Part shown: one piece after another, positions 1 to 9,836 of the stretch | Numbering within the stretch: the first letter of the stretch is position 1 | Layout: each line of letters begins with the position of its first letter | Origin: Solimonas terrae | Lineage (GTDB): Bacteria; Pseudomonadota; Gammaproteobacteria; Nevskiales; Nevskiaceae | DNA length: 64,000 nucleotides | Direction of reading: 5' to 3' | Assembly (NCBI RefSeq): GCF_011067135.1 | Contig: NZ_JAAMOW010000003.1 | Location: forward strand, 186,001-250,000 | Program-made: the position numbers and the translations under genes | Notes under the pieces: generated by a model | Seen by the model: the letters and a program-made list of their open reading frames with translations, nothing else | Told to the model about the DNA's origin: nothing | Databases searched by the model: none

Positions 1-2093
1 ACGACATCCTGTTCGACTCGGCCGAGAAAGCGCAGTCCAGCGACGAGCAGCGCCTGTATCTCGACACCATGCGCATCGTCCGCGTGCAGCGCGCGCAGAT
101 CATCAAGGCGTTTCAGAATTCGCTGGAAGGCGCCCTGTCCCAGATCGGCGAACAGGCAGCTGTCGCGAGCAATCCGTATGGCGATCTGAGCGACATGTCG
201 CAGTGGTCGTTGCAGGACGGCGACCAGCTGGAGGAGCGGATCGCGGTCGCCAACATGGAGACCAAGGCGACCTCCCTGCATTCGCATGAGCTGGTCGAGC
301 TGCAGCGGCGCCTCGCGCGGCTGGCCGACATGAGCGGCGGCGGGTTTTCGCCGGAGGCGATGTCGCCGGCTCGGATCATTCGCGCGTTCCAGGATTCGGT
401 GCACGATCTGCAGGTCGATTTTCCGATCAAGCTGGTGATCTACAAGCTGTTCGACCGCGTCGTCGTCGGTCGCATGTCCGAAGTGTTCATGGGCGCCAAC
501 CACCTGCTTGCCGGGCACGGCGTCGAACCCAAGGAAACCGCCGCGACTGCTCCGCGGCGCAACCCGGCGGCGGCCGCGTTTGCCGGCGCCGATGGCGCGT
601 CCGGCGCAGGTGCATCGGGTGCGCCGGCCTGGGCAAATGGCGTCGATGCCGGGCGATTCTCGCAATTCATGGGCGGCGCAGCCGCATCATCGTCCGCGCC
701 CCGCTGGAGTGGTCCAGCCGGCTATGGCGCACCGGCGTCTGCCGGTGCCGGTTATCCGGCATCGTGGCCGGCATACGGGCCGGCCTATGGCAGCCAGAAC
801 GCCGGCGGTCCGCCGCCGAACTACGACGATTCCTGGCTCGCACACGACATCTCGCACATCCTGCAGTCGTATGCGCAGGGACAGCAGCCGCAGGCGCCGG
901 CCTGGCTGCCGCCGCAGAATGTCGGGCTGGTCGCCCGGATGTTCGATGGTTACTACAACGATCCGCGACTGCCGGAAGCGATGAAGCCGCTGCTCGCGCG
1001 CCTGCAGATGCCGGTGATGAAGGCTGCGCTGTCCGATCCGCAGTTCTTCGCCGATGCCGGCCACCCGGCGCGGCGTGCCAGCAACAGTCTGTATGAACTG
1101 GCGCTGCAACTCGGTGCCGGCGGCGCCAAGGTGCCGGACCAGGCCTTCGAGGAACTGCAAAGCCTGGTCGAAGAGGTCGCGCGCACTTTCCAGCTCGATC
1201 CGGCGCGCCTGAAGCGGGCGGCGAGCGAGCCGCTCAATGAGGACGTCGCGGACGAGTTCCTGCGCGAGCAGGAGCGGACGCAGAAGAACCGCAATCGCCA
1301 GCAGATCGAGCGAGTGCGGCGCATCGTTGCGCACGAACTGAAGATGCGCGTCGGCGAGCGCCGTCTGGCGCCGGGCGCGATGCGCCTGATGCTGTCGGGC
1401 TTCGGGCCGCGCCTGTGCGTCGACTACATTCGCGACGGCATCGAGGGCCACGCCTGGAATGCGACGATGGCGCTGGTCGAACGGGTGCTGCAGAGCTTCG
1501 ACCACGTGCCGCTGATGGCGGCCGACGAACGCGTGCATGAAGAGGCGGAGATCGCGGCGGCCGTGACCAATCGCCTCTCCGAAGTCGGCTTTTCGCAAGA
1601 AAAGCTCGAAGAAGTCGTTGCGGGCCTGCTTGAGGCTTATCTCGAACCTTCACCGGTTCCGGCGGCGTCAGTCGCGTCGGTCCATGCAGCCGCTGCCGAG
1701 GATGGTGTGCAGGACGAGGCTGGCGCGACCGAGGTGCTGGTCGAGGCTGCAGTGCCGGCTGCGCCGCGGATCACGCCTGAAGAGGAGCTGCTCGGTCTGC
1801 TGTCGATCGTGTTGCTGCCCGACGGCTGGTTCACGGTGCTCGATGCGAGCACGCAGACCAAGCACTGGGTGCGGGTCAAGGCCTACTATCCGGCGCAGCA
1901 TTCGGTGCTGCTGGGTCACTACATGGAACCGCGCTTTCTCAAGTTGCGGACCGCAGTGTTCGCCACCGAGCTGTGCGCCGGGCGGATCGTCGCGATCGAC
2001 CCGGCGCCCGAGTTGCAGAACGCCATCGCCAGGATCGCAACCCTGCCGATCACGCCCGAGCCGGCGGGTCCGGTGGTCTGGGCGCAGACCTGA
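1..2093 (+). CDS. DUF1631 family protein, 5' end outside the window
   Basis: The reading frame is open from base 3 of the window, so the gene starts upstream; the ATG at 69 is internal. About 697 residues are visible. The sequence shows the charged helical N-terminal part usual for DUF1631 proteins (RVQRAQIIKAF), then a low-complexity Ala/Gly/Pro/Tyr linker at about 780-880 bp, then a long helical C-terminal half. DUF1631 proteins are about 700-800 residues long, are often mislabelled thymidine phosphorylase, and have no settled function; some members carry a PilZ-like C-terminal part. No signal peptide or membrane segment is visible. The next gene on the same strand is 78 bp away. Family assignment is fairly sure, function unknown. 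Confidence 0.75.
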   Translation, partial: DILFDSAEKAQSSDEQRLYLDTMRIVRVQRAQIIKAFQNSLEGALSQIGEQAAVASNPYGDLSDMSQWSLQDGDQLEERIAVANMETKATSLHSHELVELQRRLARLADMSGGGFSPEAMSPARIIRAFQDSVHDLQVDFPIKLVIYKLFDRVVVGRMSEVFMGANHLLAGHGVEPKETAATAPRRNPAAAAFAGADGASGAGASGAPAWANGVDAGRFSQFMGGAAASSSAPRWSGPAGYGAPASAGAGYPASWPAYGPAYGSQNAGGPPPNYDDSWLAHDISHILQSYAQGQQPQAPAWLPPQNVGLVARMFDGYYNDPRLPEAMKPLLARLQMPVMKAALSDPQFFADAGHPARRASNSLYELALQLGAGGAKVPDQAFEELQSLVEEVARTFQLDPARLKRAASEPLNEDVADEFLREQERTQKNRNRQQIERVRRIVAHELKMRVGERRLAPGAMRLMLSGFGPRLCVDYIRDGIEGHAWNATMALVERVLQSFDHVPLMAADERVHEEAEIAAAVTNRLSEVGFSQEKLEEVVAGLLEAYLEPSPVPAASVASVHAAAAEDGVQDEAGATEVLVEAAVPAAPRITPEEELLGLLSIVLLPDGWFTVLDASTQTKHWVRVKAYYPAQHSVLLGHYMEPRFLKLRTAVFATELCAGRIVAIDPAPELQNAIARIATLPITPEPAGPVVWAQT

Positions 2094-2101
2094 GTGCCAC
2101 C

Positions 2102-2120
2102 GCGGGGCCTCGCGCCCCGC
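2102..2120 (+). terminator. GC hairpin after DUF1631 gene, no T tract
   Basis: GCGGGGC (2102-2108) pairs with GCCCCGC (2114-2120) over a 5-base loop, 8 bases after the DUF1631 stop codon. No T run follows, so it may only stabilise the 3' end or be incidental. Confidence 0.3.
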
Positions 2121-2171
2121 CTGAAGCCACACGCGCCGCTGCTCGCGCGTCACTGCGAGGACTAGCCCCAC

Positions 2172-2906
2172 GTGTCGCCGGTCAAGGCCTACAAGAACAA
2201 CGAATTCCTGATGAGCGATGCGGCGCGTGGCGTGCGCATCCTCTGCGAATACGTCGAACCCGAACGACGTTTTCGCCAGACGGACGTGCGCAATACCGTG
2301 GCGTTCTTCGGTTCCGCGCGGGTGCGGGCCGGGCAGGGCAGCGACGGCCGTGACTGGTATGCAGAGGCGGCAAATCTCGCCGAGAAGCTGGCGGCATGGA
2401 CGCACGACGCGCATGAGCTGCGCGAACGCTTCTTCGTCTGCACCGGCGGCGGTCCCGGCATCATGGAGGCGGCTCATGCCGGAGGTGCGCGTGTCGATTC
2501 GCAGCTCAACGTCGGGCTCAATATTTCACTGCCGTTCGAGCAGCATCTGAATCCGTACGTCGACGATGCGCACGCCTACCAGTTCCACTATTTCTTCATG
2601 CGCAAGTTCTGGCTGGTCAAGCTGGCGCGCGGTGCGGTGTTCTTTCCCGGTGGATTCGGCACGCTCGACGAGCTGTTCGAACTGCTGACGCTGATGCAGA
2701 CCGGCAAGGTCGTGAACATTCCGATCCTGTTGTACGGACGGGAGTTCTGGGAGGGACTGGTCGATTTTCCGCGTCTCGCCGAGCGCGGCCTGATTTCACC
2801 GGAAGACGTTTCGCTGTTTCGCTACTGCGACGACGTCGATGCGGCCTTCGAGATCCTGCGTGCCGAACTGCGGCCGCATCCGCCCGAATCCGAAGGCCTG
2901 CGCTGA
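2172..2906 (+). CDS. LOG family protein (TIGR00730), nucleotide 5'-monophosphate phosphoribohydrolase-like
   Basis: This 244-residue protein has the two LOG/lysine-decarboxylase-like signatures: GGGPGIMEAA in the first half and PGGFGTLDE (PGGxGTxxE) in the second. These bind the nucleotide and supply catalytic Arg and Glu residues in enzymes that release free bases from nucleoside monophosphates; plant-associated members make cytokinins. The GTG start at 2172 is chosen because a GAGG-type ribosome site sits about 13 bp upstream and the N-terminus (MSPVKAYKN) resembles that of relatives. An ATG at 2211 is the alternative. It is probably cytoplasmic. It converges on the small gene at 2921, with only 14 bp between the stop codons. 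Substrate not predictable. Confidence 0.85.
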   Translation: MSPVKAYKNNEFLMSDAARGVRILCEYVEPERRFRQTDVRNTVAFFGSARVRAGQGSDGRDWYAEAANLAEKLAAWTHDAHELRERFFVCTGGGPGIMEAAHAGGARVDSQLNVGLNISLPFEQHLNPYVDDAHAYQFHYFFMRKFWLVKLARGAVFFPGGFGTLDELFELLTLMQTGKVVNIPILLYGREFWEGLVDFPRLAERGLISPEDVSLFRYCDDVDAAFEILRAELRPHPPESEGLR

Positions 2907-2920
2907 GCCTTGCAGCCGCC

Positions 2921-3160
2921 TCAGTTGCGGCGTTTGCGATCGTCGAGATCGAAATCCAGGTCGTCGGCAATCAGATTGCGCAGACGACGCTCTTCCTGCA
3001 GCTTCTCGACGTCGCGCCAATCGCGTGACTTCAGCGAAGCGTGCGATTCCTCTTCAGCCGGGATGCTGTCGTCGTCGACCGCTTCGTCGTCGTCGACGAA
3101 CTCGTCATAGCTCTTGCTGGCTTCAGCTTGTGGGGCCTGTTTCTTAGCTTTGCGCGGCAT
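2921..3160 (-). CDS. small charged hypothetical protein (PA3496-like)
   Basis: Encodes 79 residues from the ATG at 3160 (an in-frame ATG at 3190 would add ten residues). The protein is a Lys-rich N-terminus, an acidic middle (DEFVDDDEAVDDD) and a C-terminal helix of alternating charges (DWRDVEKLQEERRLRNL) ending in acidic residues. The C-terminal pattern resembles small gammaproteobacterial proteins annotated as PA3496 family putative envelope integrity protein. There is no signal peptide. The resemblance is by eye only, so the family name is tentative; the coding call is supported by the convergent arrangement and by codon bias toward G/C third positions. Confidence 0.6.
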   Translation of the reverse strand: MPRKAKKQAPQAEASKSYDEFVDDDEAVDDDSIPAEEESHASLKSRDWRDVEKLQEERRLRNLIADDLDFDLDDRKRRN

Positions 3161-3430
3161 ACCAGTCTCGACATCAAGCCTGCGGAACAAATCGGGGTCA
3201 CTTGGCGCGCGTTTTTAGCAGGGTTTTTTTGCGACGAAAAGAGGGCGTGATACGCCTTTGAAAATCAAGGCCTTGAATGCATCCCCGGCGACCCTAGGTG
3301 AACTGCCGCGCAAATTGCACATGCGCCGCGCGCATCCGGCACTGCGGCTCGGCAGTGCCGGCCCGAGACCCCCGCATTCAGCGCCGCCGCGCTCGCCCGC
3401 GAAGGTGCTGGTGTTTTGACAGCCGATCAG

Positions 3431-3436
3431 TAGAAT
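3431..3436 (+). promoter_or_regulatory. -10-like TAGAAT before tRNA-Ala
   Basis: TAGAAT ends 14 bases before the tRNA 5' end. A TTGACA at 3416-3421 is only 9 bases upstream, too close to act with it as a normal -35, so the promoter call rests on the -10 alone. Nothing else recognisable was seen between 3161 and 3430. Confidence 0.35.
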
Positions 3437-3450
3437 ACGCGTCCTCGTGT

Positions 3451-3526
<76 letters not shown>

Positions 3527-3539
3527 TACGAAACATGGG

Positions 3540-3569
3540 CCCGGAATCGTTCGCGATTCCGGGTTTTTT
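3540..3569 (+). terminator. intrinsic terminator of tRNA-Ala
   Basis: A perfect 10-bp stem CCCGGAATCG/CGATTCCGGG closes a TTCG tetraloop and is followed by six T residues. Confidence 0.93.
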
Positions 3570-3642
3570 GTGGCCGACGGTTTGCTGCCGGCATGTCGGG
3601 CTCGCGATCTGAGCCCGCCGCTGGGCGATACTTCGGTCTCGC

Positions 3643-6363
3643 ATGGAATCGATCTCCGCCCCGCTGTCGGCCGTGCCCGGCTGCCGTACCGACGAATTGT
3701 TCGCGCGTCTCGCGGCCAGCGACGGCAGCCGGCCGAGCGTGCTGTGCGCCAGTCATCGTCAGGCACAGGCGCTGCAGCAGGCCTTTGCGCACGCGCAGCT
3801 TGCGGCAGGTGCCGAGGTCTGGGAAACGCCGGAGATTGCCGGTTTCGGCAGCTTTGTCGAAAACCTGGGTGCGGCCGCCGCCGATCACGACGCGCTGCCG
3901 GTGCTGGGCGACCCCGAAGCCCGCTTGCTGTGGCGAATCTGTGTCGACGAATCGCGCTCCGGCGAACCCTTGCTGCGTGCCGCCGACGCGGCACAACTGG
4001 CGGCCGAAGCCTGGAGCCTGTGTCACGAATATCGCCTGAACCTGCCACTCGAGGCGCGCGGTCAGCTCGATGTCGAACGCTTCAATCAGTGGGCAGCGGC
4101 CTATCGGCGCCAGCTTGATCGCGTCGGCGCCATCGACCGCGAACTCGCAGAGCAGCGAACCCTGGCATCGCTGCAGCGTGGTGCGCTGGCCGTGCCGGCA
4201 GGGCTGGTACTGGTCGGCTTCGAATCGATATCGCCGCGGCTCGCGGACTGGATCGGCGCGCTTGCGGCACGCGGCGTGAGTCTGCATCGGCTGGACGACG
4301 CGGCTGCGCCGGTGCGGCCGCGCTTTGTCGTGGCGGCCGACGACGCACTGGAGTTGCGCGCGGCCGCGCAGTGGGCGCTGGCGCGAACGCAGGCGGATCC
4401 GCGCGCGCATGTCGCCGTGGTGGTCGCCGATCTGCGTGCACGGCGCGCGGCCGTACAACGCGCGTTCGACGAGGTGCTGTGTCCGCAATTCGATGCGCCG
4501 GATGTGCACAGCCCGGCGCGGCCGTACAACCTGACGCTGGGCACGCCGCTTGCCGACTGCGGTCTCGTGCAGACTGCCTTGCGCCTGCTGCAGCTGGCAT
4601 CGGTCGGTCTCGACTCGGCCGCCGGCAGTGCGCTGCTGTGCGCCGGCAATTGGGGAGCAGGCGAAGAAGAACGGCTGCAGCGTGCGGCGCTTGATGCCCG
4701 GCTGCGCCGCGAAGGCTGCCTGCAGCTGGATCTGGCAACGCTGCTGTCATGGTCGCCGCCGGCGCTGCAGGCGCGCTGGCGCGAGCTCGCGAACCTGCTG
4801 CCGTCGCGGCGACAGACGCCGGCCGAGTGGAACGAGACCTTCACGAATTTTCTCGATGCAGCCGGCTGGCCCGGGCCGCGCGCGATCGACAGCGAGGAAT
4901 TCCAGATCCTCGCGCGCTGGCGCGAAGTGCTGGTCGACTTCGGTCGCGTCGAGCGTGTGCTCGGCCGGATTCCGCTGTCGGCCGCGGTCGCGGCCTTGCG
5001 CGAACTGACGGAACGCACGCTGTTCCAGCCGCAGTCCGGCGATACCCGGGTGCAGGTGATGGGCCAGCTCGAAGCGCAGGGGCTGTCGTTCGATGCGCTC
5101 TGGGTTACCGGGGTCGACGATGAGCGGTTTCCCGCCGCCAGTCGCCCGCATCCGTTCGTGCCGCATGCGCTGCAGCGCGCGCGGGGCTTGCCGCATGCGA
5201 GCGCGGAGCGCGAACTGGCCTATGCGCAGGCGCAGCTCGATGGCTGGTGTCGCCGCGCCGGCGCGCTGGTGCTCAGCTACGCGCGCGGCGAAGACGGCCG
5301 CGAACGGTCGCCCAGTCCCTTGCTCGCGCCCTGGCTTGACGCGGTCGAAGCCCTGGACGTCGATGCCTTGCCGCAGAGCTGGCGACAGAGTGCGGCGGCG
5401 GCCGTCGATGAATCGATCGACGATGCCAGCGCACCGCCGCCGGCAGCGGGTGTCGTGCTCAGCGGCGGGACCCGCGTGCTCGGTGATCAGGCGCGCTGCC
5501 CGTTTCGCGGTTACACGCTGCACCGTCTCGCGGTACGCGCCCTGGAAGTGCCGGCCCATGGCTTGCAGGCCTACGATCGCGGCAATCTCGTGCACGCCGT
5601 GCTCGAGCGCTTGTGGTCGGTCTGGCGCGAACAGGCGACGCTGCAGGCGTTGGCCGAAGACGAATTGCAGGGGCAGATCGGCGAAGCGGTCGACGCCGCA
5701 CTCGGTGAACTGCAGCGCAAGGCACCACAGCGTCTGCAGCCGGTGATGCGTGAACTCGAGGCGCAACGTCTGCGCGAGCTGATCCGCGCGTGGCTCAGCG
5801 TCGAACGCGCGCGCGCGCCGTTTCGCGTGCTGTCGCTGGAGGGCCGCGATCCGGCCGCCGCCGATGCGACGGAAACCGTGCGCGAGTTCGAGGGCCTGCG
5901 CCTGCGTCTGCGTGCCGATCGCGTCGATGCCGACGAGCACGACCGTCGCATCGTGCTCGACTACAAGACCGGCGCTCGCAAGCCGCCACCCTGGGCCGAC
6001 GGCCGCCCGGAAGACCCGCAACTGCTGCTGTATGCCCTGACCGAAGCGCAGGTCGGCGCACTGGCTTTCGCGCGCCTCAGCGTCGGCGATATCGGGTTGC
6101 AGGGCATCGCCGACGATAATCGCTACGGTCCGGGCATCCTCGCCTACCACGACGACAAGGCGATGCGCGCCGTCGCGAGCTGGGACGCACTGCATGGCCA
6201 GTGGCGCGGCGTGCTGGCGACGCTGGCGACGGAAGTGCGCGATGGCTGGGCCGCCGTCACGCCCAAGCATCCGCGGCAGAGCTGCCAGGACTGCGGCCTG
6301 CACGCGATCTGCCGCATCCGCGAACAGGTCTCGCTGGACGACGGCGAGGAGGTTGCGACATGA
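3643..6363 (+). CDS. AddB-like PD-(D/E)XK nuclease (TIGR03623 probable DNA repair protein)
   Basis: This 906-residue protein matches the TIGR03623 type, a partner of AddA-like helicases. The C-terminal nuclease domain shows DRGNLVHAVLERLW and the active-site strand VLDYKTG (near residue 771). One cysteine (RCPFRGY, near residue 619) precedes the nuclease, and three follow as C-x2-C-x5-C at the very C-terminus (near 880-890). That is the arrangement that holds a 4Fe-4S cluster in AddB. No intact Walker A is evident in the N-terminal half, so it is probably a degenerate helicase domain. Its stop overlaps the start of the UvrD-like gene by ATGA, pointing to translational coupling and a two-subunit complex that processes double-strand breaks in the cytoplasm. 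Confidence 0.85.
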   Translation: MESISAPLSAVPGCRTDELFARLAASDGSRPSVLCASHRQAQALQQAFAHAQLAAGAEVWETPEIAGFGSFVENLGAAAADHDALPVLGDPEARLLWRICVDESRSGEPLLRAADAAQLAAEAWSLCHEYRLNLPLEARGQLDVERFNQWAAAYRRQLDRVGAIDRELAEQRTLASLQRGALAVPAGLVLVGFESISPRLADWIGALAARGVSLHRLDDAAAPVRPRFVVAADDALELRAAAQWALARTQADPRAHVAVVVADLRARRAAVQRAFDEVLCPQFDAPDVHSPARPYNLTLGTPLADCGLVQTALRLLQLASVGLDSAAGSALLCAGNWGAGEEERLQRAALDARLRREGCLQLDLATLLSWSPPALQARWRELANLLPSRRQTPAEWNETFTNFLDAAGWPGPRAIDSEEFQILARWREVLVDFGRVERVLGRIPLSAAVAALRELTERTLFQPQSGDTRVQVMGQLEAQGLSFDALWVTGVDDERFPAASRPHPFVPHALQRARGLPHASAERELAYAQAQLDGWCRRAGALVLSYARGEDGRERSPSPLLAPWLDAVEALDVDALPQSWRQSAAAAVDESIDDASAPPPAAGVVLSGGTRVLGDQARCPFRGYTLHRLAVRALEVPAHGLQAYDRGNLVHAVLERLWSVWREQATLQALAEDELQGQIGEAVDAALGELQRKAPQRLQPVMRELEAQRLRELIRAWLSVERARAPFRVLSLEGRDPAAADATETVREFEGLRLRLRADRVDADEHDRRIVLDYKTGARKPPPWADGRPEDPQLLLYALTEAQVGALAFARLSVGDIGLQGIADDNRYGPGILAYHDDKAMRAVASWDALHGQWRGVLATLATEVRDGWAAVTPKHPRQSCQDCGLHAICRIREQVSLDDGEEVAT

Positions 6364-9300
6364 GCATCGCCGATGCTGCGGCCCGCGCCCGCGCGCTCGA
6401 TCCGCGCGGCAGCTTCATCGTTCAGGCGCCCGCGGGTTCCGGCAAGACCGAGCTGCTGACCCAGCGCCTGCTGGTGTTGCTGGCGACGGCCGATGAACCC
6501 GAGGAAATCGTCGCGATCACGTTCACGCGCAAGGCGGCGGCGGAAATGCGCGCGCGCGTGTTTCGCGCGATTCGCGATGCCGCGAATGCAGTCGCGCCCG
6601 AAGACGCGCACAAGGCGCAGACCTGGCAGCTGGCGAGCGCGGCGCTGGCGCGGTCGCGCAGTCGCGGCTGGCAGCTGGAGGACAATCCGCAGCGCCTGCG
6701 CGTGATGACGATCGATGCGCTGTGCATGCAGATCACGCAGCAGATGCCGCTGACTGCCGGTTTTGGCGGGCGCGTGCAGATTGCCGACGAGGCCGAGCCG
6801 CTGTATCGCGAAGCGGCGCGCGCCACGCTCGATGCACTGGAAGCGCAGACGCCGTATCGCGATGCGCTGGTCTGCGTGTTGCGACATTTCGACAATCGCA
6901 CGGCGCTGCTCGAGGATCAGCTGGTTGCGCTGCTCGGGCGGCGCGATCAGTGGCTGCATTTCGCCACCGAGGGTGGACGCCAGGCGCGCGCCGAGCTGGA
7001 AGCCGCGCTGCAGGAGGTCGTCGGCAGCGCGTTGCTGGAGGCCGATGCGGCAATCGCGAGCGCGGACCGTACGGCCTGGCTTGCGTCCGCGGCGCATGCG
7101 TCGGCGCAGCGGCTTGCCGAGCAGCCGACGCTCGATCTGCACGCGCTGCGCGATGGGGTCTGGCCGCCGGCGACGGCGGCGCAGCTGCCGCGCTGGCTTG
7201 CCTTGCTCGATCTGGTATTGACCCGCACCGACGGCTGGCGCAAACGGCTCGACAAGAATGTCGGATTCCCGGCCGGCAAGACCAGGCTCGAAAAGGAACA
7301 GCTCGATCCGCCGCGCGACGCGCACCTGGAGTTGATTGCCGCGCTGTCCTCACAAGCCGGTCTGCTCGAACGGCTGCAGGATTTGCGCAGACTGCCGGCG
7401 GCTGCCTACGACGATGCGCAATGGCGGGTGCTGCAGGCACTGCTCGACGTACTGCGGCTCGCGGCGGCACAGCTGCGTGTGGTGTTCGCAGCGCACGGCC
7501 AGGTCGATTTCGCGGAAGTCGCGGCCAAGGCGGTGGACGCGCTCGGCGGCGACGAGGCGCCGAGCGAGCTGGCGCTGGCCTTCGACTACCGCATTCGCCA
7601 TCTGCTCGTCGACGAATTCCAGGACACCTCCGGCACGCAGTACGAACTGCTGAAACGGCTCACCGCGGGTTGGCAGGCCGGCGATGGCCGCAGCCTGTTC
7701 GTGGTCGGCGATCCGATGCAGAGCATTTACCGCTTCCGCGAGGCTGACGTCGGCCTGTATCTGCGCGCGCGCCGGAACGGCATCGCCCAGCTGCAGTTGC
7801 AGACCCTGCAGCTGCAGTGCAATTTCCGGTCGAGAGCCGGTGTCGTCGACTGGGTGAATGCGGCGTTCGCGCAGGTTCTGCCCGCGCAGGAGGACGCCGG
7901 ACGCAGCGCCGTGCCGTACAGCGCGGCGATTGCGACGCGCGAAGCCGAAGTGCAGGCGGCGGTCTGCGTGCATCCGCGTTTCGACAACGACGCCCGCGCC
8001 GAAGCGCGCGAGGTGGTCGGGCTGATCGCGCAGGCGCGCGCCGAGCAGGCCGACGGCAGCATCGCGGTGCTGGTGCGCAGCCGCACGCATCTCGACGAGC
8101 TGATGCCGGCGCTGCGCAGCGCCGGCCTGCGCTATCAGGCGGTCGATCTGGAAAGCCTGTCGAGCCGGCCGGTGATCGAGGACCTGCGTGCCTTGACGCG
8201 CGCCTTGTTGCAGCCGATGGATCGCGTCGCCTGGCTGGCGATCCTGCGCGCGCCCTGGTGCGGCTTGCGTCTGGCCGACCTGCTCGTGCTCAGCGATGGT
8301 CTGTCGCGCGACGCGCCGTTGCTTGATTCCCTGCGTGACGAGGCGCGCAGGGCGCGCACCAGTGGCGATGGCCGTGCGCGCCTGACGAGGACGATGGCAG
8401 TGCTTGAGGCGACACTCGCGCAGCAGGGCCGCAAGCCGCTGCGACGCTGGATCGAGTCGGCGTGGCTGGCGCTCGGCGGACCGGCCGCAGTGCGGGAAGC
8501 GCGTGATCTGGTCGACGCGCAGCAGTTCTTCGCCAAGCTGGAATCGCTGGCGCGGGGCGCCGGACTGGACGATCTCGACGCGCTGGATCTGGCCTTGCGC
8601 AATCTGAAGGCAACGGCCGATCCGCTGGTGGACGGGCGACTCAGCCTGATGACGATCCACAAGGCCAAGGGTCTCGAGTTCGACACCGTGATCGTGCCGG
8701 GACTCGGCCGCCGGACGCGCAGCGACACGCCGCCGCCGATCGTGTTCAGCCGTCGCGCCGGCCTGGCCGGCGACGCGCAACTGGTCCTCGCGCCGATCCA
8801 GGCGCGCGGCGATCAGGTCGATCCGACCTACGACTTCATCCGTCAACTGGAGACCGACAAGCAGCGTTTCGAAGACGGACGTCTGCTCTATGTCGCCGCG
8901 ACGCGCGCACGGCGACGCCTGCACCTGCTCGGCGCCGTCGGTCTCGACGATGAGGGTGTACCCAGGCCGCCGGCACCAAGCAGTTTGCTGGCGCGACTGT
9001 GGCCGGCGGTCGAGGCGCGCTTTGTCCGGGCGGCTGCCGACCGGGCGCCGCCGCAGCCGGCGCCCTCAGCGTCGCTCGCCGACGAACGCATGGCGCCGCC
9101 GCCACTGCGTCGTTTCGTGGCGGGCTGGACGGCGCCGACACTTCCGCAAGGCTTGAGCGCCGAGGCATCGGCGGCGATTGCAGCGGCACCGCGATTCGAA
9201 TGGGCCGGCGAGATCGCGCGCGCGACCGGCACCGTGTTTCATCGCTGGGCCGAACGTCTGGCGCGCGACGGCCTGGAGGCCTGGGACAGGACGCGTCTCG

Positions 9301-9746
9301 CGGCGCTGGCCGAGCGCCTGCCGGACGAGCTCTGGCAGGCCGGCGTGCCGCGCGCGCGCTGCGAAGCGGCGTCGACACTGGTGCACCGCGCCATGCGCAG
9401 CCTGCTCGACGATGCACGCGGCCGCTGGCTGTTCGATCCGGCGCATCGTCAGGCGCGCAGTGAATGGGCACTGACGGCGCTGGTCGACGGTGTGCCGCGG
9501 CAGTTCAAGATCGATCGCAGCTTCATCGATGCCGACGGTACGCGCTGGATCGTCGACTTCAAGACCAGCCGCCACGAAGGCGGCGATCTGCAGGGCTTCC
9601 TCGACGAAGAGCGGCGCCGCTACGAAGCGCAGCTGTGCGGCTATGCCGCCGTCCTGCGGCGCTACGGGCCACAGCCGGTGCGGGCGGCGCTGTATCTGCC
9701 GCTGATCGACGATGCCGCACGGCGCTGGCAGGTGCTCGATCTGTAA
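6360..9746 (+). CDS. AddA-like UvrD/REP helicase-nuclease
   Basis: A 1128-residue superfamily 1 helicase. Motifs seen: Walker A APAGSGKT (residues 23-30), motif Ia TFTRKAAAEMR, motif II DEFQDTSG (about 417), motif III GDPMQSIYRFREAD, motif V TIHKAKGLEFD (about 765) and motif VI LLYVAATRARRRL. A C-terminal nuclease domain carries WIVDFKTSR (about 1064) and a QLCGYAAVL tail, as in AddA and RecB. The ATG at 6360 overlaps the previous stop codon, so an earlier in-frame start at 6201 is rejected. The pair probably substitutes for or supplements RecBCD in recombinational repair; it can also be grouped as a RecB-like exodeoxyribonuclease. It is not specifically a phage defence locus. Confidence 0.88.
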   Translation: MSIADAAARARALDPRGSFIVQAPAGSGKTELLTQRLLVLLATADEPEEIVAITFTRKAAAEMRARVFRAIRDAANAVAPEDAHKAQTWQLASAALARSRSRGWQLEDNPQRLRVMTIDALCMQITQQMPLTAGFGGRVQIADEAEPLYREAARATLDALEAQTPYRDALVCVLRHFDNRTALLEDQLVALLGRRDQWLHFATEGGRQARAELEAALQEVVGSALLEADAAIASADRTAWLASAAHASAQRLAEQPTLDLHALRDGVWPPATAAQLPRWLALLDLVLTRTDGWRKRLDKNVGFPAGKTRLEKEQLDPPRDAHLELIAALSSQAGLLERLQDLRRLPAAAYDDAQWRVLQALLDVLRLAAAQLRVVFAAHGQVDFAEVAAKAVDALGGDEAPSELALAFDYRIRHLLVDEFQDTSGTQYELLKRLTAGWQAGDGRSLFVVGDPMQSIYRFREADVGLYLRARRNGIAQLQLQTLQLQCNFRSRAGVVDWVNAAFAQVLPAQEDAGRSAVPYSAAIATREAEVQAAVCVHPRFDNDARAEAREVVGLIAQARAEQADGSIAVLVRSRTHLDELMPALRSAGLRYQAVDLESLSSRPVIEDLRALTRALLQPMDRVAWLAILRAPWCGLRLADLLVLSDGLSRDAPLLDSLRDEARRARTSGDGRARLTRTMAVLEATLAQQGRKPLRRWIESAWLALGGPAAVREARDLVDAQQFFAKLESLARGAGLDDLDALDLALRNLKATADPLVDGRLSLMTIHKAKGLEFDTVIVPGLGRRTRSDTPPPIVFSRRAGLAGDAQLVLAPIQARGDQVDPTYDFIRQLETDKQRFEDGRLLYVAATRARRRLHLLGAVGLDDEGVPRPPAPSSLLARLWPAVEARFVRAAADRAPPQPAPSASLADERMAPPPLRRFVAGWTAPTLPQGLSAEASAAIAAAPRFEWAGEIARATGTVFHRWAERLARDGLEAWDRTRLAALAERLPDELWQAGVPRARCEAASTLVHRAMRSLLDDARGRWLFDPAHRQARSEWALTALVDGVPRQFKIDRSFIDADGTRWIVDFKTSRHEGGDLQGFLDEERRRYEAQLCGYAAVLRRYGPQPVRAALYLPLIDDAARRWQVLDL

Positions 9747-9783
9747 GGCCGTGCGCGGCCGGCAGGCGCGTGGCGCCGGGTAC

Positions 9784-9819
9784 AAAAAAGGCGCGGACGC
9801 CGGTCGTGCGTCCGCGCCT
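9784..9819 (-). terminator. intrinsic terminator of fdxA
   Basis: The 11-bp stem AGGCGCGGACG/CGTCCGCGCCT, read on the minus strand, is followed by a run of T (AAAAAA at 9784-9789 on the plus strand). It lies 17 bp after the ferredoxin stop codon. Confidence 0.88.
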
Positions 9820-9836
9820 GCAATCAAGCAACAGGT

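Noticed and set aside
3416-3436. TTGACA plus TAGAAT as a complete promoter for tRNA-Ala
   Set aside because: Only 9 bp separate the two hexamers, instead of 16-18, so TTGACA cannot serve as the -35 for that -10.
5459-6061. Arg-rich minus-strand frames inside the AddB-like gene
   Set aside because: Translation is nearly all Arg, Ala and Pro with no conserved pattern, and no ribosome sites are present.
3643-9746. AddB/AddA-like pair as a novel antiphage system
   Set aside because: Both proteins fit the chromosomal recombination/repair pair (TIGR03623 plus UvrD-like), with housekeeping neighbours and no defence genes or mobile-element signs nearby.
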